Positions 43,538 to 52,812 of a stretch of 64,000 bases of DNA are shown here, one piece after another; position 1 is the stretch's first letter; each line of letters begins with the position of its first letter. Both the position numbers and the translations under genes were made by a program. The stretch is from Deinococcus sonorensis KR-87. Its GTDB lineage: Bacteria > Deinococcota > Deinococci > Deinococcales > Deinococcaceae. The DNA lies in contig NZ_CP158299.1 of assembly GCF_040256395.1 (NCBI RefSeq), forward strand, positions 650,001-714,000. Reading direction: 5' to 3'. The notes below the pieces were generated by a model. The model did not search any database. It saw only the letters and a list, made by a program, of their open reading frames with translations, and was not told the DNA's origin.

Positions 43538-45448
43538 TTACTGCGGGATGATCTCGATGCCGGCGATGGACGGGAAGTCGATGCTGGCCTTGAGGCTGAT
43601 GGTGAGCAGGCCGTCCGTGACCTGCACCCCGTTGACCGGCACCACCAGGGCAGTCTTGCCGCCGCCGGCGCGGGCCACGATGTCCAAGTCGTCCACCTGC
43701 AGCTTGTTCTCGACCGTGACGTCGAACACGCGCTGGCCGCTGGTGGTGTGCGCCAGATCGGCGAAGTGCAGGTTCAGGTTGTAGGTGCCGTTGCCCACCG
43801 GAATGTTGAAGGCGATGACCCGCTGGTCCTGCGGGGTGCTGGTGCCCACGTTGCCGCGGTAGGTGCGGTACAGCTGCGGGTTGGTGGTGCCGGCGATGCT
43901 GCCGGTGTAGGCGGTGGACGGCTCCGCAATGGCAGTGCTGGGCGTGTAGACCGTGTACTTGTTCTGGTCCTGGTCCGGCAGCCAGACGTTGCCGGCCGGG
44001 TCGGTGTAGGTGGTGGTCATGCCCACATCAATCAGCATCGGCGCCGGCTTGATGTTGCTGATCAGGTACAGGTTGTCCTGATAGTCGTAGTTGATGCCCG
44101 AGTAGTCCATGCCCAGCAGGTAGGTGTTGGGCACCAGCTGACCGGTCCGGTCACGCAGCGGCCAGAAGCGCAGGTGCTGACCGCAGGGACCGGGAGTGCA
44201 GCCGTGGTTGATGTCGGCGGTCTGGCTGTTCTTGGCCGGATCGCTCCACTCGGCATCCACCTTGAAGCCGAAGGTCGAGCTTGGCGTGAACGAGGCGTTG
44301 GCCAGCTGGGTGGGAGACCCGTTCAGGTGCGGCAGCACGCTCTGAGCCTCCGCGCCAGCGGCCGTCATGATGGTGTTGGCCGTGGTCTTGCCCTTGCTGT
44401 ACCAGCTGAGCGTGGCGGTGTTGCCCTGGGTGTGGTAGGAGGCGAGCTGCGTGACCTGCACCTTCTGACTGGCGTCGGCCGCCTGCCAGTAGGCCGACAT
44501 CACTTCCTCGCCCTGGCGCCTCACCAGGCCGTCCTGGTTGACGGTCAGGTAGCTGCCGTACGCGCCGCTGCCGCTGTCGGCCACTTGGCCGCCCACCAGG
44601 TTGACGCGGTAGCCCAGCGCCTTGAGGAGATCCGGCAGGCTCGGCTCCTGGTTGTCCTCCGAGTGGTCCTGCGAGAGCCCGCGCAGCTGCACCACCCGGC
44701 TGGGGGTGGTGGGGTCGTTGGACTGGATGGTCAGACTGCCGGCGTGGTACCCGGTGTTGCCGGCCGTGAAGCGCAGCGTCAGGTTCTGGCTGGCTCCCGG
44801 GGCAATGGTCAGCGGCAGCGCCGGCGGGTTGTCGAGCTGCCAGGCGTCCTGCAGGGTCAGGGCGCTGATGACCAGCGGCGCCACGCCAGTGTTGCTGAGC
44901 GTCAGCACGTTGGTGGTGTGTGTGACGTTGGGAATGCTGGGGTTGGGGTTCTGGATGCGGCTGAAGATCAGCCGGTCCGGGTACGGTACCGTCACCGGAT
45001 TCGCCAGTTGCAGCGCGGGCTGCGGACCGGTCGGCTTGTCCGCGGTTTTGGCCGAGGCGGTGGCGGCCGCCGACTCCCCGACCTTGTTCACCGCGACCAC
45101 CTGATACTGGTAGGTGGTGGCGTAGTTCAGGCCGCTGTCGGTGTAGTCCGTGGCGGTGATGGGGCTGGCCGTCAGCTTGGTGAACGCGCCGTTGGCCCCG
45201 CCCCGGTACACCAGGTAGCCGGACAGGGTCGCCTCGGTGTTGGCGGTCCACTTGAGCGTGATGCTGGTGCCGTTGGCCGCTGCGCTGAGGCCCTGGGGCG
45301 CGGCCGGTTTGCCGTCCACAGGCTGAATTGGCGGTGGGGGCGTGTTGCAGGCGATCAGCGCCGTTAGCAGGGTCCCGGCCAGCAGGACCTTCAGCCCGGA
45401 GCGGCCACGCGGGTGGGACGGATTGGGGTGCTTCTGATGGTTCAGCAT
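43538..45448 (-). CDS. FN3, choice-of-anchor and malectin domain lipoprotein
   Basis: A 636-residue lipoprotein with lipobox LIACNT (Cys about 34). Domains in order: a fibronectin type III domain (about 45-135), an ASPM/SPD2-type immunoglobulin-like domain (about 145-255), a module shared with the 50134 protein (about 265-470, ending in a DUF4114-like NYDYQDNLYLISN), and a C-terminal malectin-type sugar-binding domain (about 475-636: YRTYRGN, YNLNLHFADLAH, GQRVFDVTVENK). ATG 45448 is chosen as the first start giving a signal peptide; GGGAGG lies 12 nt upstream, farther than usual. A tandem-repeat EPS promoter is upstream. The next gene on the strand, the kelch protein, may be co-transcribed. 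Confidence 0.82.
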   Translation of the reverse strand: MLNHQKHPNPSHPRGRSGLKVLLAGTLLTALIACNTPPPPIQPVDGKPAAPQGLSAAANGTSITLKWTANTEATLSGYLVYRGGANGAFTKLTASPITATDYTDSGLNYATTYQYQVVAVNKVGESAAATASAKTADKPTGPQPALQLANPVTVPYPDRLIFSRIQNPNPSIPNVTHTTNVLTLSNTGVAPLVISALTLQDAWQLDNPPALPLTIAPGASQNLTLRFTAGNTGYHAGSLTIQSNDPTTPSRVVQLRGLSQDHSEDNQEPSLPDLLKALGYRVNLVGGQVADSGSGAYGSYLTVNQDGLVRRQGEEVMSAYWQAADASQKVQVTQLASYHTQGNTATLSWYSKGKTTANTIMTAAGAEAQSVLPHLNGSPTQLANASFTPSSTFGFKVDAEWSDPAKNSQTADINHGCTPGPCGQHLRFWPLRDRTGQLVPNTYLLGMDYSGINYDYQDNLYLISNIKPAPMLIDVGMTTTYTDPAGNVWLPDQDQNKYTVYTPSTAIAEPSTAYTGSIAGTTNPQLYRTYRGNVGTSTPQDQRVIAFNIPVGNGTYNLNLHFADLAHTTSGQRVFDVTVENKLQVDDLDIVARAGGGKTALVVPVNGVQVTDGLLTISLKASIDFPSIAGIEIIPQ

Positions 45449-45534
45449 AGTGTGTTCGGTCCTCCCGGAACCTCGCGCGTGCAGAGGGGCCTGGCCTCCT
45501 CGGAAACTGCACCCGTGGCTATCACGTGCTGCCC

Positions 45535-45567
45535 AGACTGCCCGCCGGAGCGTAAACAATTCGTTGC
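45535..45567 (-). promoter_or_regulatory. EPS tandem-repeat promoter (site h), malectin lipoprotein gene
   Basis: On the minus strand: GCAACG, 5 bp, TTTACG, 10 bp, CAGTCT. The upstream hexamer is weak (4 of 6); the downstream hexamer and the spacings are exact. Confidence 0.45.
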
Positions 45568-45658
45568 ATTGGAGCAGGCGGCAGTCCGGCGACCAGGAAC
45601 CTGGACGCCCGCCGGCTGCTGGTGGTGCGCAGGCAGCGCCCGGCCCCGCCCAGCGGCG

Positions 45659-45691
45659 TTTACCTTTTGTTAGCGGACCGCTGGGCATGGT
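45659..45691 (+). promoter_or_regulatory. EPS tandem-repeat promoter (site e), Wzy-like gene
   Basis: TTTACC (45659-45664), 5 bp, TTAGCG (45670-45675), 10 bp, CATGGT (45686-45691). The first 17 bp differ from site d at one position only. Confidence 0.6.
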
Positions 45692-45746
45692 GTGGGCAGA
45701 AACGGCCGAAGACGTCTTTCCTGCTGGCCTGTGAAGGAGTGTTCCT

Positions 45747-47441
45747 GTGCGAAGTGTGACGAAACGAAGCTGGCCTGCCGTGCCCAGCGGCCTGCCGGGC
45801 CTGGTGGGGGCGGTGGGGCTGGCGGTTCTTGTCGTGCTGCTGGTCAACTGGAATACCCTGGCAACGGCGCTGCTGATGCTGGTGGCCACCGTGCTGGCCG
45901 TGACCATCAGCCTGCGCGACCAGATGCCGCGGCTGGCGCTGGGCTTCCTGGGCATCTGTCTGGCCGGCTACGCGCTGCTGGGCAAGGCCTTCGCCTACCT
46001 GGGCGTCGCGCCGCTGTTCGTAGGTGAGATGGCGCTGGGCCTGGGTGTGCTGGCGATCCTGATGCGCGGCCGCGTCGCGGTGCTGGCGCGCTCGCCGCTG
46101 CTGTACCTGCTGCTGGTCCAGATGGTGATCGGCGCGGCCGCCACCCTGCCGTACGTCGGCACCTACGGCATCGACGCGCTGCGGGACGCGGTGCTGTGGG
46201 GCTACGGGCTGTTCTCGATCATCGTGGCGATGCTGCTGCTGCAGAACGGCTGGGTCATCACGGCGTTCCGCAGCTTCGCGCGCTTCGTGCCGTACTACCT
46301 GTGCGCCGCGCCGGTGGTGGTGATCCTGGGCGAGACGCTGGGCCGGCACAACCTGCGCCTGCCGGGCAACAGCAACATCAAGATCTTCGACCTGAAGGGC
46401 GGGGACGTGGCGGTGATGCTGGCGATGATCGCCGCGCTGCTGATCCTGGGCCTGCACCGCGACCTGGGCCTGAACCGGGGCCGCTTCCTGAAGCTGGGCC
46501 AGCGCCGCGAGTGGCTGTGGTGGATGCTGTGGCTGGCCACCGCCGCCATCCCGCTGTTCCGGGTGCGGGCCGGGCTGCTGGCCATCGCGATCTCGCTGAC
46601 CATCGTGTTCCTGGGCCGGCCGGCCAGCCGCTGGTGGAAACCGGCCATCGCTGTCACCCTGACCTTCTTCGTGCTGTTCGCGTTCAACGTGCAGTTTCGC
46701 GTGGGGGAGCAGCGCAACACCGTCTCGATCCAGACGCTGCTGCTGAACGTCCAGAGCATCACCGAGAGCAACACCGGCGACGCGGGCCGCGACGGCACCC
46801 GCGGCTGGCGCCTGCACTGGTGGACCGACATCGTGAACTACACCCTGAACGGCCCGTATTTCTGGACCGGCAAGGGCTACGGCATCAACCTCGCCGACGC
46901 CGACGGCTACCAGCTGGGCGCCCGTGACGTGCAGGGCAACGCGCTGCGCAGCCCCCACAACGGCCACATGAACGTGCTGGCCCGCTCCGGCGTGCCGGGC
47001 TTCACCGTCTGGGTGCTGGTGCAGGCCACCTTCGCCGTGCTGCTGCTCCTGGCGTTCCTGCGGGCCCGGGCCAGCGGGCGCCAGGACTGGGCCCGGCTGA
47101 ACCTGTGGACGCTGGCCGGCTGGGCGGCCTTCATGGTGAACGCCAGCTTCGACGTGTATCTGGAAGGGCCGCAGGGCGGCATCTGGTTCTGGGCCTACTT
47201 CGGCTTCGGGATGGCGCTGATCGAGTTCCAGCGGCGCGGCCTGCACACCATGCCGCTCAGTGAGCTGGCCGCCCAGCCGTTGCAACGCTTCGTCCAGCCG
47301 GCCCAGCCGCGCCCGGCCCCCGCTCTGACGCCGATGCTGGCGTCCGGCACGCCGCTGTCGCCGGGCCCGGCTCTCCCCTTCCCTACCCCGCCTCAGGCCA
47401 CGCCAGGTCAGGACGATGATGCGCCCGAACTGCTGCGCTGA
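45747..47441 (+). CDS. Wzy-type polymerase / O-antigen ligase family protein
   Basis: A 564-residue membrane protein with about eleven helices. The periplasmic Wzy_C region contains GWRLHWWTDIV near residue 355 and ALRSPHNGHMNVLARSGVPGF near residue 415, the His-containing family signature. The C-terminal ~65 residues are Pro/Ala-rich and cytoplasmic. GTG 45747 has AAGGAG 7 nt upstream. It is followed by glycosyltransferase genes on the same strand, which favours a repeat-unit polymerase, whereas the relative at 14920 may be a ligase. The division of labour is inferred. Confidence 0.85.
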   Translation: MRSVTKRSWPAVPSGLPGLVGAVGLAVLVVLLVNWNTLATALLMLVATVLAVTISLRDQMPRLALGFLGICLAGYALLGKAFAYLGVAPLFVGEMALGLGVLAILMRGRVAVLARSPLLYLLLVQMVIGAAATLPYVGTYGIDALRDAVLWGYGLFSIIVAMLLLQNGWVITAFRSFARFVPYYLCAAPVVVILGETLGRHNLRLPGNSNIKIFDLKGGDVAVMLAMIAALLILGLHRDLGLNRGRFLKLGQRREWLWWMLWLATAAIPLFRVRAGLLAIAISLTIVFLGRPASRWWKPAIAVTLTFFVLFAFNVQFRVGEQRNTVSIQTLLLNVQSITESNTGDAGRDGTRGWRLHWWTDIVNYTLNGPYFWTGKGYGINLADADGYQLGARDVQGNALRSPHNGHMNVLARSGVPGFTVWVLVQATFAVLLLLAFLRARASGRQDWARLNLWTLAGWAAFMVNASFDVYLEGPQGGIWFWAYFGFGMALIEFQRRGLHTMPLSELAAQPLQRFVQPAQPRPAPALTPMLASGTPLSPGPALPFPTPPQATPGQDDDAPELLR

Positions 47442-47451
47442 GCGGTGTGCC

Positions 47452-47478
47452 CCGCAGGCGGGCCGCCTCCGCCTGCGG
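47452..47478 (+). other. Hairpin between the Wzy-like gene and the first glycosyltransferase
   Basis: A perfect 10-bp stem (47452-47461 with 47469-47478) with a 7-nt loop but no T-run. It could reduce rather than stop transcription into the following genes. Confidence 0.45.
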
Positions 47479-47627
47479 CCCCCTCCACTGGAGAGTGAAC
47501 AGGTCCCGCAACGGGCCGCCCGCATGACCCGCAGCGTCCGTCCCGCTCATTCACCCGGGTCCCGTGTCCCCGCCGTCATGTTCCGCACCGTGCCCGCCGC
47601 CCACCGGACCCCTGCTCAGGAGGTGCC

Positions 47628-48860
47628 ATGACCCAGTTCCCGGTCCGACCGTCCGAACCGCCCCGGCCGCGCGCCGTGAAATCCAGAATTCTGCACGTGG
47701 TCACGCATCTGGACCTGGGCGGTGGCGAGCAGGTGGCGCTGTCGATCATCGAACAGCTGCATCAGGTCTATGACTTCACGGTGTTCGCGGTGTACGGCGT
47801 GCGCGACACCGAGGTGGGCCGCGACATGAAACGCCGGCTCGACCAGCTGGGCGTGCCGGTGGTGAGCGGCACCCGCATCGACATCAAGCGCGGCGGTATG
47901 CTGCAGGCGAGCTTCCGGCTGGCCCGGCTGATCCAGTGGCTGCGGCCGGACGTGGTGCACCTGCACACCGACATCCCGGAGGGCGTCCACGCCTTCTCGA
48001 CGCTGTTTCCCCGGCCCCGCTGGGTGCAGACAATGCGCACCGTCCACAACACCAGCATGTGGCCCAAGTGGCGCTGGGTGGGCAAATTTGTGGAGGAACG
48101 CTCCGGGCAGATGTGGGCGCCGGCCTGCTCGGCCGCCAGCCTGGAAGCGCTGCAGGTGATGCGCGAGGACTACGGCCTGCCGCGCATTGACGACGCGCAT
48201 TGCGGCGTGATCCTGAACGGGGTGGCGGTGCCGCCGCCGGCCGCACCAGCCGACCTGCACGACCCGAAGCGTCCGGTGCGGCTGCTGTTCGCCGGACGGA
48301 TGGAACCGCAGAAGGGCGTGGACCTGCTGCCCGCCATCGTGGAGCGCGCCAGCCAGCTGACGTATCGCGCCGTGGAACTGGACGTGCACGGCAGCGGCTC
48401 GCTGTGGCCGCAGCTGCTCGACTGGGTCAAGGGCCGCGCGCCCACCACCCCATGGAATGTGCGGATCGGGCCGCCGATGGCGGGGCTGTCGTCCCGGCTG
48501 GGCCACTACGACGCGGTCCTGATGCCGTCGCGCTTCGAGGGACTGGCCCTGACGGCCATCGAGACCCTGATCAGCGGCGTGCCGCTGGTGCCCAGCCGCA
48601 TCAATGGGCTGCAGGAACTGCTGCCGGACGACTATCCACTGTTCGCCCGCAGCGAGGACATCGAGGACTATGCCCAGGCGCTGGCCCGGCTGGTGGAAGC
48701 GCCGGAGCGCTACCGCCGGGTGGCGCAGGCGATCCAGCCGGAGATTGCGGCCAAGTACGGCGTGGAGCGGATGGCGCGCGAGTACGCCCGCGTCTACGAT
48801 CTGGTCTGCCGGGAGGCGGCGCAGCCGGGAGGCCGTTTTGAACGTATTATTGGTGCATAA
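47628..48860 (+). CDS. Glycosyltransferase family 4
   Basis: A 410-residue GT-B enzyme. The N-terminal domain shows HVVTHLDLGGGEQVALSI and RPDVVHLHTDIPEG. The C-terminal donor-binding domain shows RLLFAGRMEPQKGVDLL near residue 220 and PSRFEGLALTAIETLISGVP near residue 300, the retaining E-x7-E motif. It adds one sugar to the growing lipid-linked repeat. GGAGG lies 5 nt before the ATG. Its 3' end overlaps the next glycosyltransferase by 23 nt. Confidence 0.9.
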   Translation: MTQFPVRPSEPPRPRAVKSRILHVVTHLDLGGGEQVALSIIEQLHQVYDFTVFAVYGVRDTEVGRDMKRRLDQLGVPVVSGTRIDIKRGGMLQASFRLARLIQWLRPDVVHLHTDIPEGVHAFSTLFPRPRWVQTMRTVHNTSMWPKWRWVGKFVEERSGQMWAPACSAASLEALQVMREDYGLPRIDDAHCGVILNGVAVPPPAAPADLHDPKRPVRLLFAGRMEPQKGVDLLPAIVERASQLTYRAVELDVHGSGSLWPQLLDWVKGRAPTTPWNVRIGPPMAGLSSRLGHYDAVLMPSRFEGLALTAIETLISGVPLVPSRINGLQELLPDDYPLFARSEDIEDYAQALARLVEAPERYRRVAQAIQPEIAAKYGVERMAREYARVYDLVCREAAQPGGRFERIIGA

Positions 48861-50061
48861 CACCTATCAGCAGCCGGGCGGCGAGGACCAGGTATTCGCG
48901 GCCGAGCAGGAGAATCTGCGCCGGCACGGGCTGAACATCCACACCTACAGCGTCAGCAATGACAGCATCCAGGGCCACAACCAGCTGCAGGTGGCGGCCC
49001 AGACGCTCTGGAACCGCCAGCAGGCCGGTCATCTGGCGCGGCTGGTGCAGGACCACGGCATTGAGGTGGTGCATTTCCACAACACCTTTCCGCTGATCTC
49101 GCCGGCCGCGTACTGGGCGGTGCGCCGCGCCGGGGCCGCCGCCGTGCAGACGCTGCACAACTTCCGGCTCAGCTGCGCGCCCAGCACCCTCTACCGGGTG
49201 CACGCCGACGGGGTGGGCCGCGTCTGCGAGGAGTGCCTGGGCAAGCGCGTGGCAGTGGGCGCAGTGCAGCACCGCTGCTACCGGGACAGCCGGGCCGGAT
49301 CGGCGGTGGTGGCGGCGATGCAGGCCACCCACTGGACCATCGGCAGCTATCGCCGTCAGGTAGACGCCTACATCGCCCTGACCGACTTTGGCCGCGACAA
49401 GATGGTCCAGGCGGGCCTGGACCGCGCCAGCGTGCGGGTCAAGCCGAACTTTCTGGCCCACGACCCGGGGCTGGGCGCGGGCGACGGCGGCTACGCCCTG
49501 TACGTGGGCCGCCTGACCCGCGAGAAGGGCGTGCTGACGCTGCTGGAGGCCTGGCGCGAGGTGAGCCGCGAACTGCCGCTCAAGATCGTGGGAGACGGGC
49601 CGCTGCTGGAGGACGTGCAGCAACTGGCCGCCGGGATTCCTGGGGTAGAGGTGCTGGGCCGCCGCAGCAGCGAGGAAGTGGCCGCCCTGATGGGCCGCGC
49701 CACGCTGCTGACCGTGACCTCCGAGTGGTATGAGACCTTCACGCTGGTGAGCATCGAGGCGGCGGCGGCCGGCGTGCCGGTGCTGGCCAGCCGCATCGGG
49801 GTGCTCACCAGCGTGGTCGAGGACGGGGTGAGCGGCCTGCACTTCCGCCCCGGCGATCCCCGGGACCTGGCCGCCCAGGTGCGGCGCCTGCAGGACCCGG
49901 CGCTGCGCGCGCAGCTGAGCCGGCAGGCCCGGGCCCGCTTCCTGGAGCGCTACACCGCCGACATCAACTTCGAGCAGCAGCTGGACATCTACCGTTTTGC
50001 GCTGGAACGCCGCCACCGCCAGCCGCAGCTGCGCCCCGCCCAGGCCGGTTCCTCGGCCTGA
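48838..50061 (+). CDS. Glycosyltransferase family 4
   Basis: A 407-residue GT-B enzyme. TTG 48838 is chosen because GGGAGG lies 5 nt upstream and the product then begins NVLLVHNTYQQPGGEDQVF, the standard start of this subgroup. The GT4 domain has GLDRASVRVKPNF, LYVGRLTREKGVLTLLEAW and the donor site VTSEWYETFTLVSIEAAAAG near residue 300. A Cys-rich internal segment (CEECLGKR) is shared with a known GT4 branch. The 23-nt overlap with the preceding gene indicates translational coupling. Confidence 0.9.
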   Translation: MNVLLVHNTYQQPGGEDQVFAAEQENLRRHGLNIHTYSVSNDSIQGHNQLQVAAQTLWNRQQAGHLARLVQDHGIEVVHFHNTFPLISPAAYWAVRRAGAAAVQTLHNFRLSCAPSTLYRVHADGVGRVCEECLGKRVAVGAVQHRCYRDSRAGSAVVAAMQATHWTIGSYRRQVDAYIALTDFGRDKMVQAGLDRASVRVKPNFLAHDPGLGAGDGGYALYVGRLTREKGVLTLLEAWREVSRELPLKIVGDGPLLEDVQQLAAGIPGVEVLGRRSSEEVAALMGRATLLTVTSEWYETFTLVSIEAAAAGVPVLASRIGVLTSVVEDGVSGLHFRPGDPRDLAAQVRRLQDPALRAQLSRQARARFLERYTADINFEQQLDIYRFALERRHRQPQLRPAQAGSSA

Positions 50062-50133
50062 CGCCGGCCGCTGCCCCGCCCCCTGCGACGCTCTTTCTTC
50101 GCTGAGCCGTCATCCCGCTGTCCTGGAGGACCC

Positions 50134-51120
50134 ATGCACCGATACATCCTGATGCTGAGCTTCAGCCTGCTGGCCGTGAGCTGCAGCACCCAGACCATTA
50201 CCGAGCCGCCCCTCGGCCAGCCGCCCGTCACGTCACCCAGCACGCCGACCCCGGTGGGCGCGCTGCAGCTGAATCCGGAGCAGCTGGTGTTCAGCGGCGT
50301 CAGCACCCAGGCCAGCGCCGTGCAGACGGTCCAGCTGACCAACACCGGAACCGGACCGCTGACCATCTCCGCCTGGACCCTGACCGGCACCGACAAGGAC
50401 AGCTTCGTCCTGGTGAGTCCGCCGGCCACTCCGCTGACGGTGGCCGCCGGTCAGGTCGTCAGCCTTCAGGTGCAGCGGAAACCCACCGCCAGCGTCGGGG
50501 TGCTGCAGGCCAACCTGAGCGTGGAAGGCCGCAGTCTGGCCATCCGGGCGCTCAGCACCAAGGGCGAACAGGGCGACAACGAGCCGCCGCTGTATCAGAT
50601 CGTGGAGGCGCTGGGCTACCACATCAACGGCCTCCCGAACCAGCTGCTGCTGGGCACCACCTCCGCCAGGGTGGGCGAAGAGATCAGCGCGCCGCTGTTC
50701 CAGAAAGCCGGCAGCGGCCCGGTGACGCTGACCCCGGTGGCCCGCTACTCGCCGGACGCCCCGCTGCCATTTGGCTACTACACGCCCGGCAGCACCCCCA
50801 CACTGCATCAGACGGCCGTGATCACCACTGGCCAGGAGCAGCGGCTCTACCCGGCGCTCCAGAGCGGCAGCACCAGCTTTGACCCGGGCAGCGTCAGTTT
50901 CGGGGTGTATGTGGCGGCCACCAGCTACGGCCCCAGCACCACCTATACCCAGGACAGCCTCAACACGGCGGCGGTCAAGCACGCGGTGCGGGTGTTCCCG
51001 CTGCGCGATCCGGCGGGGACCACGCTCAGCGGCCAGTACCTGCTGGCCTTCGAACCGTCCAAGAACGGCGACTACAACGACTACGTGTTCGTGCTAAGCA
51101 ACGTGACCCCGCTGCCGTAA
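50134..51120 (+). CDS. Choice-of-anchor domain lipoprotein
   Basis: A 328-residue lipoprotein with lipobox LAVSCS (Cys17). An ASPM/SPD2-like immunoglobulin domain spans about residues 45-145 (LVFSGVSTQASAVQTVQLTN). The rest (about 150-328) is the module also found in the 43538 protein: EPPLYQIVEALGYHIN, EISAPLFQKAGSG, HAVRVFPLRDPAG and a DUF4114-like end GDYNDYVFVLSNV, whose acidic residues may bind calcium. GGAGG lies 6 nt before the ATG. It directly follows two glycosyltransferase genes and ends the operon with a terminator. Confidence 0.78.
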   Translation: MHRYILMLSFSLLAVSCSTQTITEPPLGQPPVTSPSTPTPVGALQLNPEQLVFSGVSTQASAVQTVQLTNTGTGPLTISAWTLTGTDKDSFVLVSPPATPLTVAAGQVVSLQVQRKPTASVGVLQANLSVEGRSLAIRALSTKGEQGDNEPPLYQIVEALGYHINGLPNQLLLGTTSARVGEEISAPLFQKAGSGPVTLTPVARYSPDAPLPFGYYTPGSTPTLHQTAVITTGQEQRLYPALQSGSTSFDPGSVSFGVYVAATSYGPSTTYTQDSLNTAAVKHAVRVFPLRDPAGTTLSGQYLLAFEPSKNGDYNDYVFVLSNVTPLP

Positions 51121-51163
51121 AACAGACGAACACCTGCCATTTCTCACGCAGATTTCACCTAGC

Positions 51164-51190
51164 CCCGGCCCTCTCCAGGCCGGGTTTTTT
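51164..51190 (+). terminator. Intrinsic terminator
   Basis: A 7-bp GC stem (51164-51170 with 51178-51184), a 7-nt loop, and TTTTTT at 51185-51190. Confidence 0.88.
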
Positions 51191-51221
51191 GCGCTTTTTG
51201 GCCGCCGGTCCACATCAGCCT

Positions 51222-51254
51222 TTTACCTTTTTTTAGCGCCCGTCTTCCTACCCT
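51222..51254 (+). promoter_or_regulatory. EPS tandem-repeat promoter (site d), ugd operon
   Basis: TTTACC (51222-51227), 5 bp, TTAGCG (51233-51238), 10 bp, TACCCT (51249-51254). The leader to the ATG at 51331 is about 70 nt. Confidence 0.6.
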
Positions 51255-51330
51255 ATGCACGTCGGATGTGGAGAACACCCGCTTGAGGGAAGCGTTGAGG
51301 GCACGCAAGACCGACCGAGGAGACCAGACT

Positions 51331-52812
51331 ATGTCACAGGATTTGATGGCGGGAACGGACAAGACGAACACGATGCAGCCGCTCAAGGTAACGGTCGTGG
51401 GCACAGGCTACGTGGGACTGGGTACCGCCATCATGCTGGCCTACCTGGGCCATCAGGTGACCGGCCTGGACGTGGACCAGTCGAAGGTGGACATGCTCGC
51501 GGGGGGCGAGCTGCCCATCTACGAGCCGGGCCTGGACCAGCTGCTGCGCGACAGCAAGGACCGGCTGCGCTGGACCACCGATTACACCACAGCCATCCCG
51601 GATGCGGACGTGATCTTTATCTGCGTGGGCACGCCGCCCAACGCCGACGGCTCGCCCAACCTGCGCTTTGTGGCGGAGGCGGCCCGCAGCATTGCCCAGA
51701 ACCTGAACGGCAAAGTGCAGGTCGTGGTGAACAAGAGCACCGTCCCGGTGGGGACCGGTGACTGGGTGGCGCGCATCATCGAGGACAACGCCCGCGAGTA
51801 CAGCTCCGGCCGGTACCTGGTGGTCAGCAACCCCGAGTTCCTGCGTGAGGGCACCGCGCTGTACGACAGCCTGTACCCGGACCGCATCGTGCTGGGCAGC
51901 GACAGCAGCCTGGGCATCGAGCGCATGCGCCTGCTGTACGCCCCGCTGCTCGACCAGAGCTTTGAGGCGCCGGCGTACGTGCCGCGGCCCAGCAACTACG
52001 AGCGCCCGGAGCTGGTGGCCACCGCGCTCAGCAGCGCCGAGATGATCAAGTACGCCGCCAACGCGTTCCTGGCACTCAAGATCAGCTTCGCCAACGAGAT
52101 CGCCGGGCTGTGCGAGCGGGTCGGCGCCGACATCAGCGAGGTGACGCAGGGCATCGGGCACGACAAGCGCAGCTGCCACCGCTTCCTGAACGCGGGCGCC
52201 GGCTGGGGTGGCAGCTGCTTCGGCAAGGACACCTCGGCGCTGATCAGCACCGGGTCCGAGTACGGCTACAGCATGCCGATCCTGGAAGCGGCCATCGCGG
52301 TCAACCAGCGTCAGCGCAGCCTGATCATCAACAAGCTGCAGCAGCACCTGCACCGGCTGAAGGGCAAGCGCGTGGCCGTCCTGGGCATGGCCTTCAAGCC
52401 CAACACCGACGACCTGCGTGACGCGCCGGCCCACGACACCATCCAGCGCCTGACGGCCCTGGGCGCCACCGTGGTGGCCCACGACCCGATCGCGATGCCG
52501 CGTGCCCGCCGCGAGTGGCAGCACCTGAGCTACACCGAGGCCGAGTCGGTGCGGGCCGCCGTGCGTGGCGCCGACGCCGTGATCATCGCCACCGAGTGGG
52601 ACGAGTACCGCGAGCTGGACTGGAACGCCCTGCTGGTGGACATGCGCGGCCGTCTGATCATCGACACCCGCAACATCATCACCACCCAGCCGGACCGCTG
52701 CACCCTGGAGCAGATCGGCAAGCGCAGCGGCGTGGGCGTGCCACACCTGCCGGACGCCGACGTGCTGGCCGAGGAGCACCCCGTCACCATCGCGACCGGA
52801 GCCCAGGCATGA
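51331..52812 (+). CDS. ugd: UDP-glucose 6-dehydrogenase
   Basis: A 493-residue enzyme oxidising UDP-glucose twice with NAD+ to UDP-glucuronate. The NAD loop is [12 protein letters not shown] at about residues 23-34, and the catalytic Cys is in [12 protein letters not shown] near residue 295. [11 protein letters not shown] and [10 protein letters not shown] also match the family, and the C-terminal UDP-binding domain has [20 protein letters not shown] 51331 has GAGGAG 8 nt upstream. The gene is coupled by an ATGA overlap to a UDP-glucuronate decarboxylase-like gene, so the pair supplies UDP-GlcA and UDP-Xyl for the EPS. Confidence 0.93.
   Translation: MSQDLMAGTDKTNTMQPLKVTVVGTGYVGLGTAIMLAYLGHQVTGLDVDQSKVDMLAGGELPIYEPGLDQLLRDSKDRLRWTTDYTTAIPDADVIFICVGTPPNADGSPNLRFVAEAARSIAQNLNGKVQVVVNKSTVPVGTGDWVARIIEDNAREYSSGRYLVVSNPEFLREGTALYDSLYPDRIVLGSDSSLGIERMRLLYAPLLDQSFEAPAYVPRPSNYERPELVATALSSAEMIKYAANAFLALKISFANEIAGLCERVGADISEVTQGIGHDKRSCHRFLNAGAGWGGSCFGKDTSALISTGSEYGYSMPILEAAIAVNQRQRSLIINKLQQHLHRLKGKRVAVLGMAFKPNTDDLRDAPAHDTIQRLTALGATVVAHDPIAMPRARREWQHLSYTEAESVRAAVRGADAVIIATEWDEYRELDWNALLVDMRGRLIIDTRNIITTQPDRCTLEQIGKRSGVGVPHLPDADVLAEEHPVTIATGAQA

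Larger units (their letters stand above)
45449..45746. other. Divergent regulatory region with two EPS promoters
   Basis: 298 nt between the malectin-protein gene (minus) and the Wzy-like gene (plus). It carries one tandem-repeat promoter in each direction (45535-45567 minus, 45659-45691 plus). Nothing else was recognised. Confidence 0.6.

Noticed and set aside
47452..47478. Full terminator splitting the Wzy-like gene from the glycosyltransferases
   Set aside because: The stem is perfect but has no T-run, and no promoter was found for the downstream genes, so I keep it only as a hairpin.
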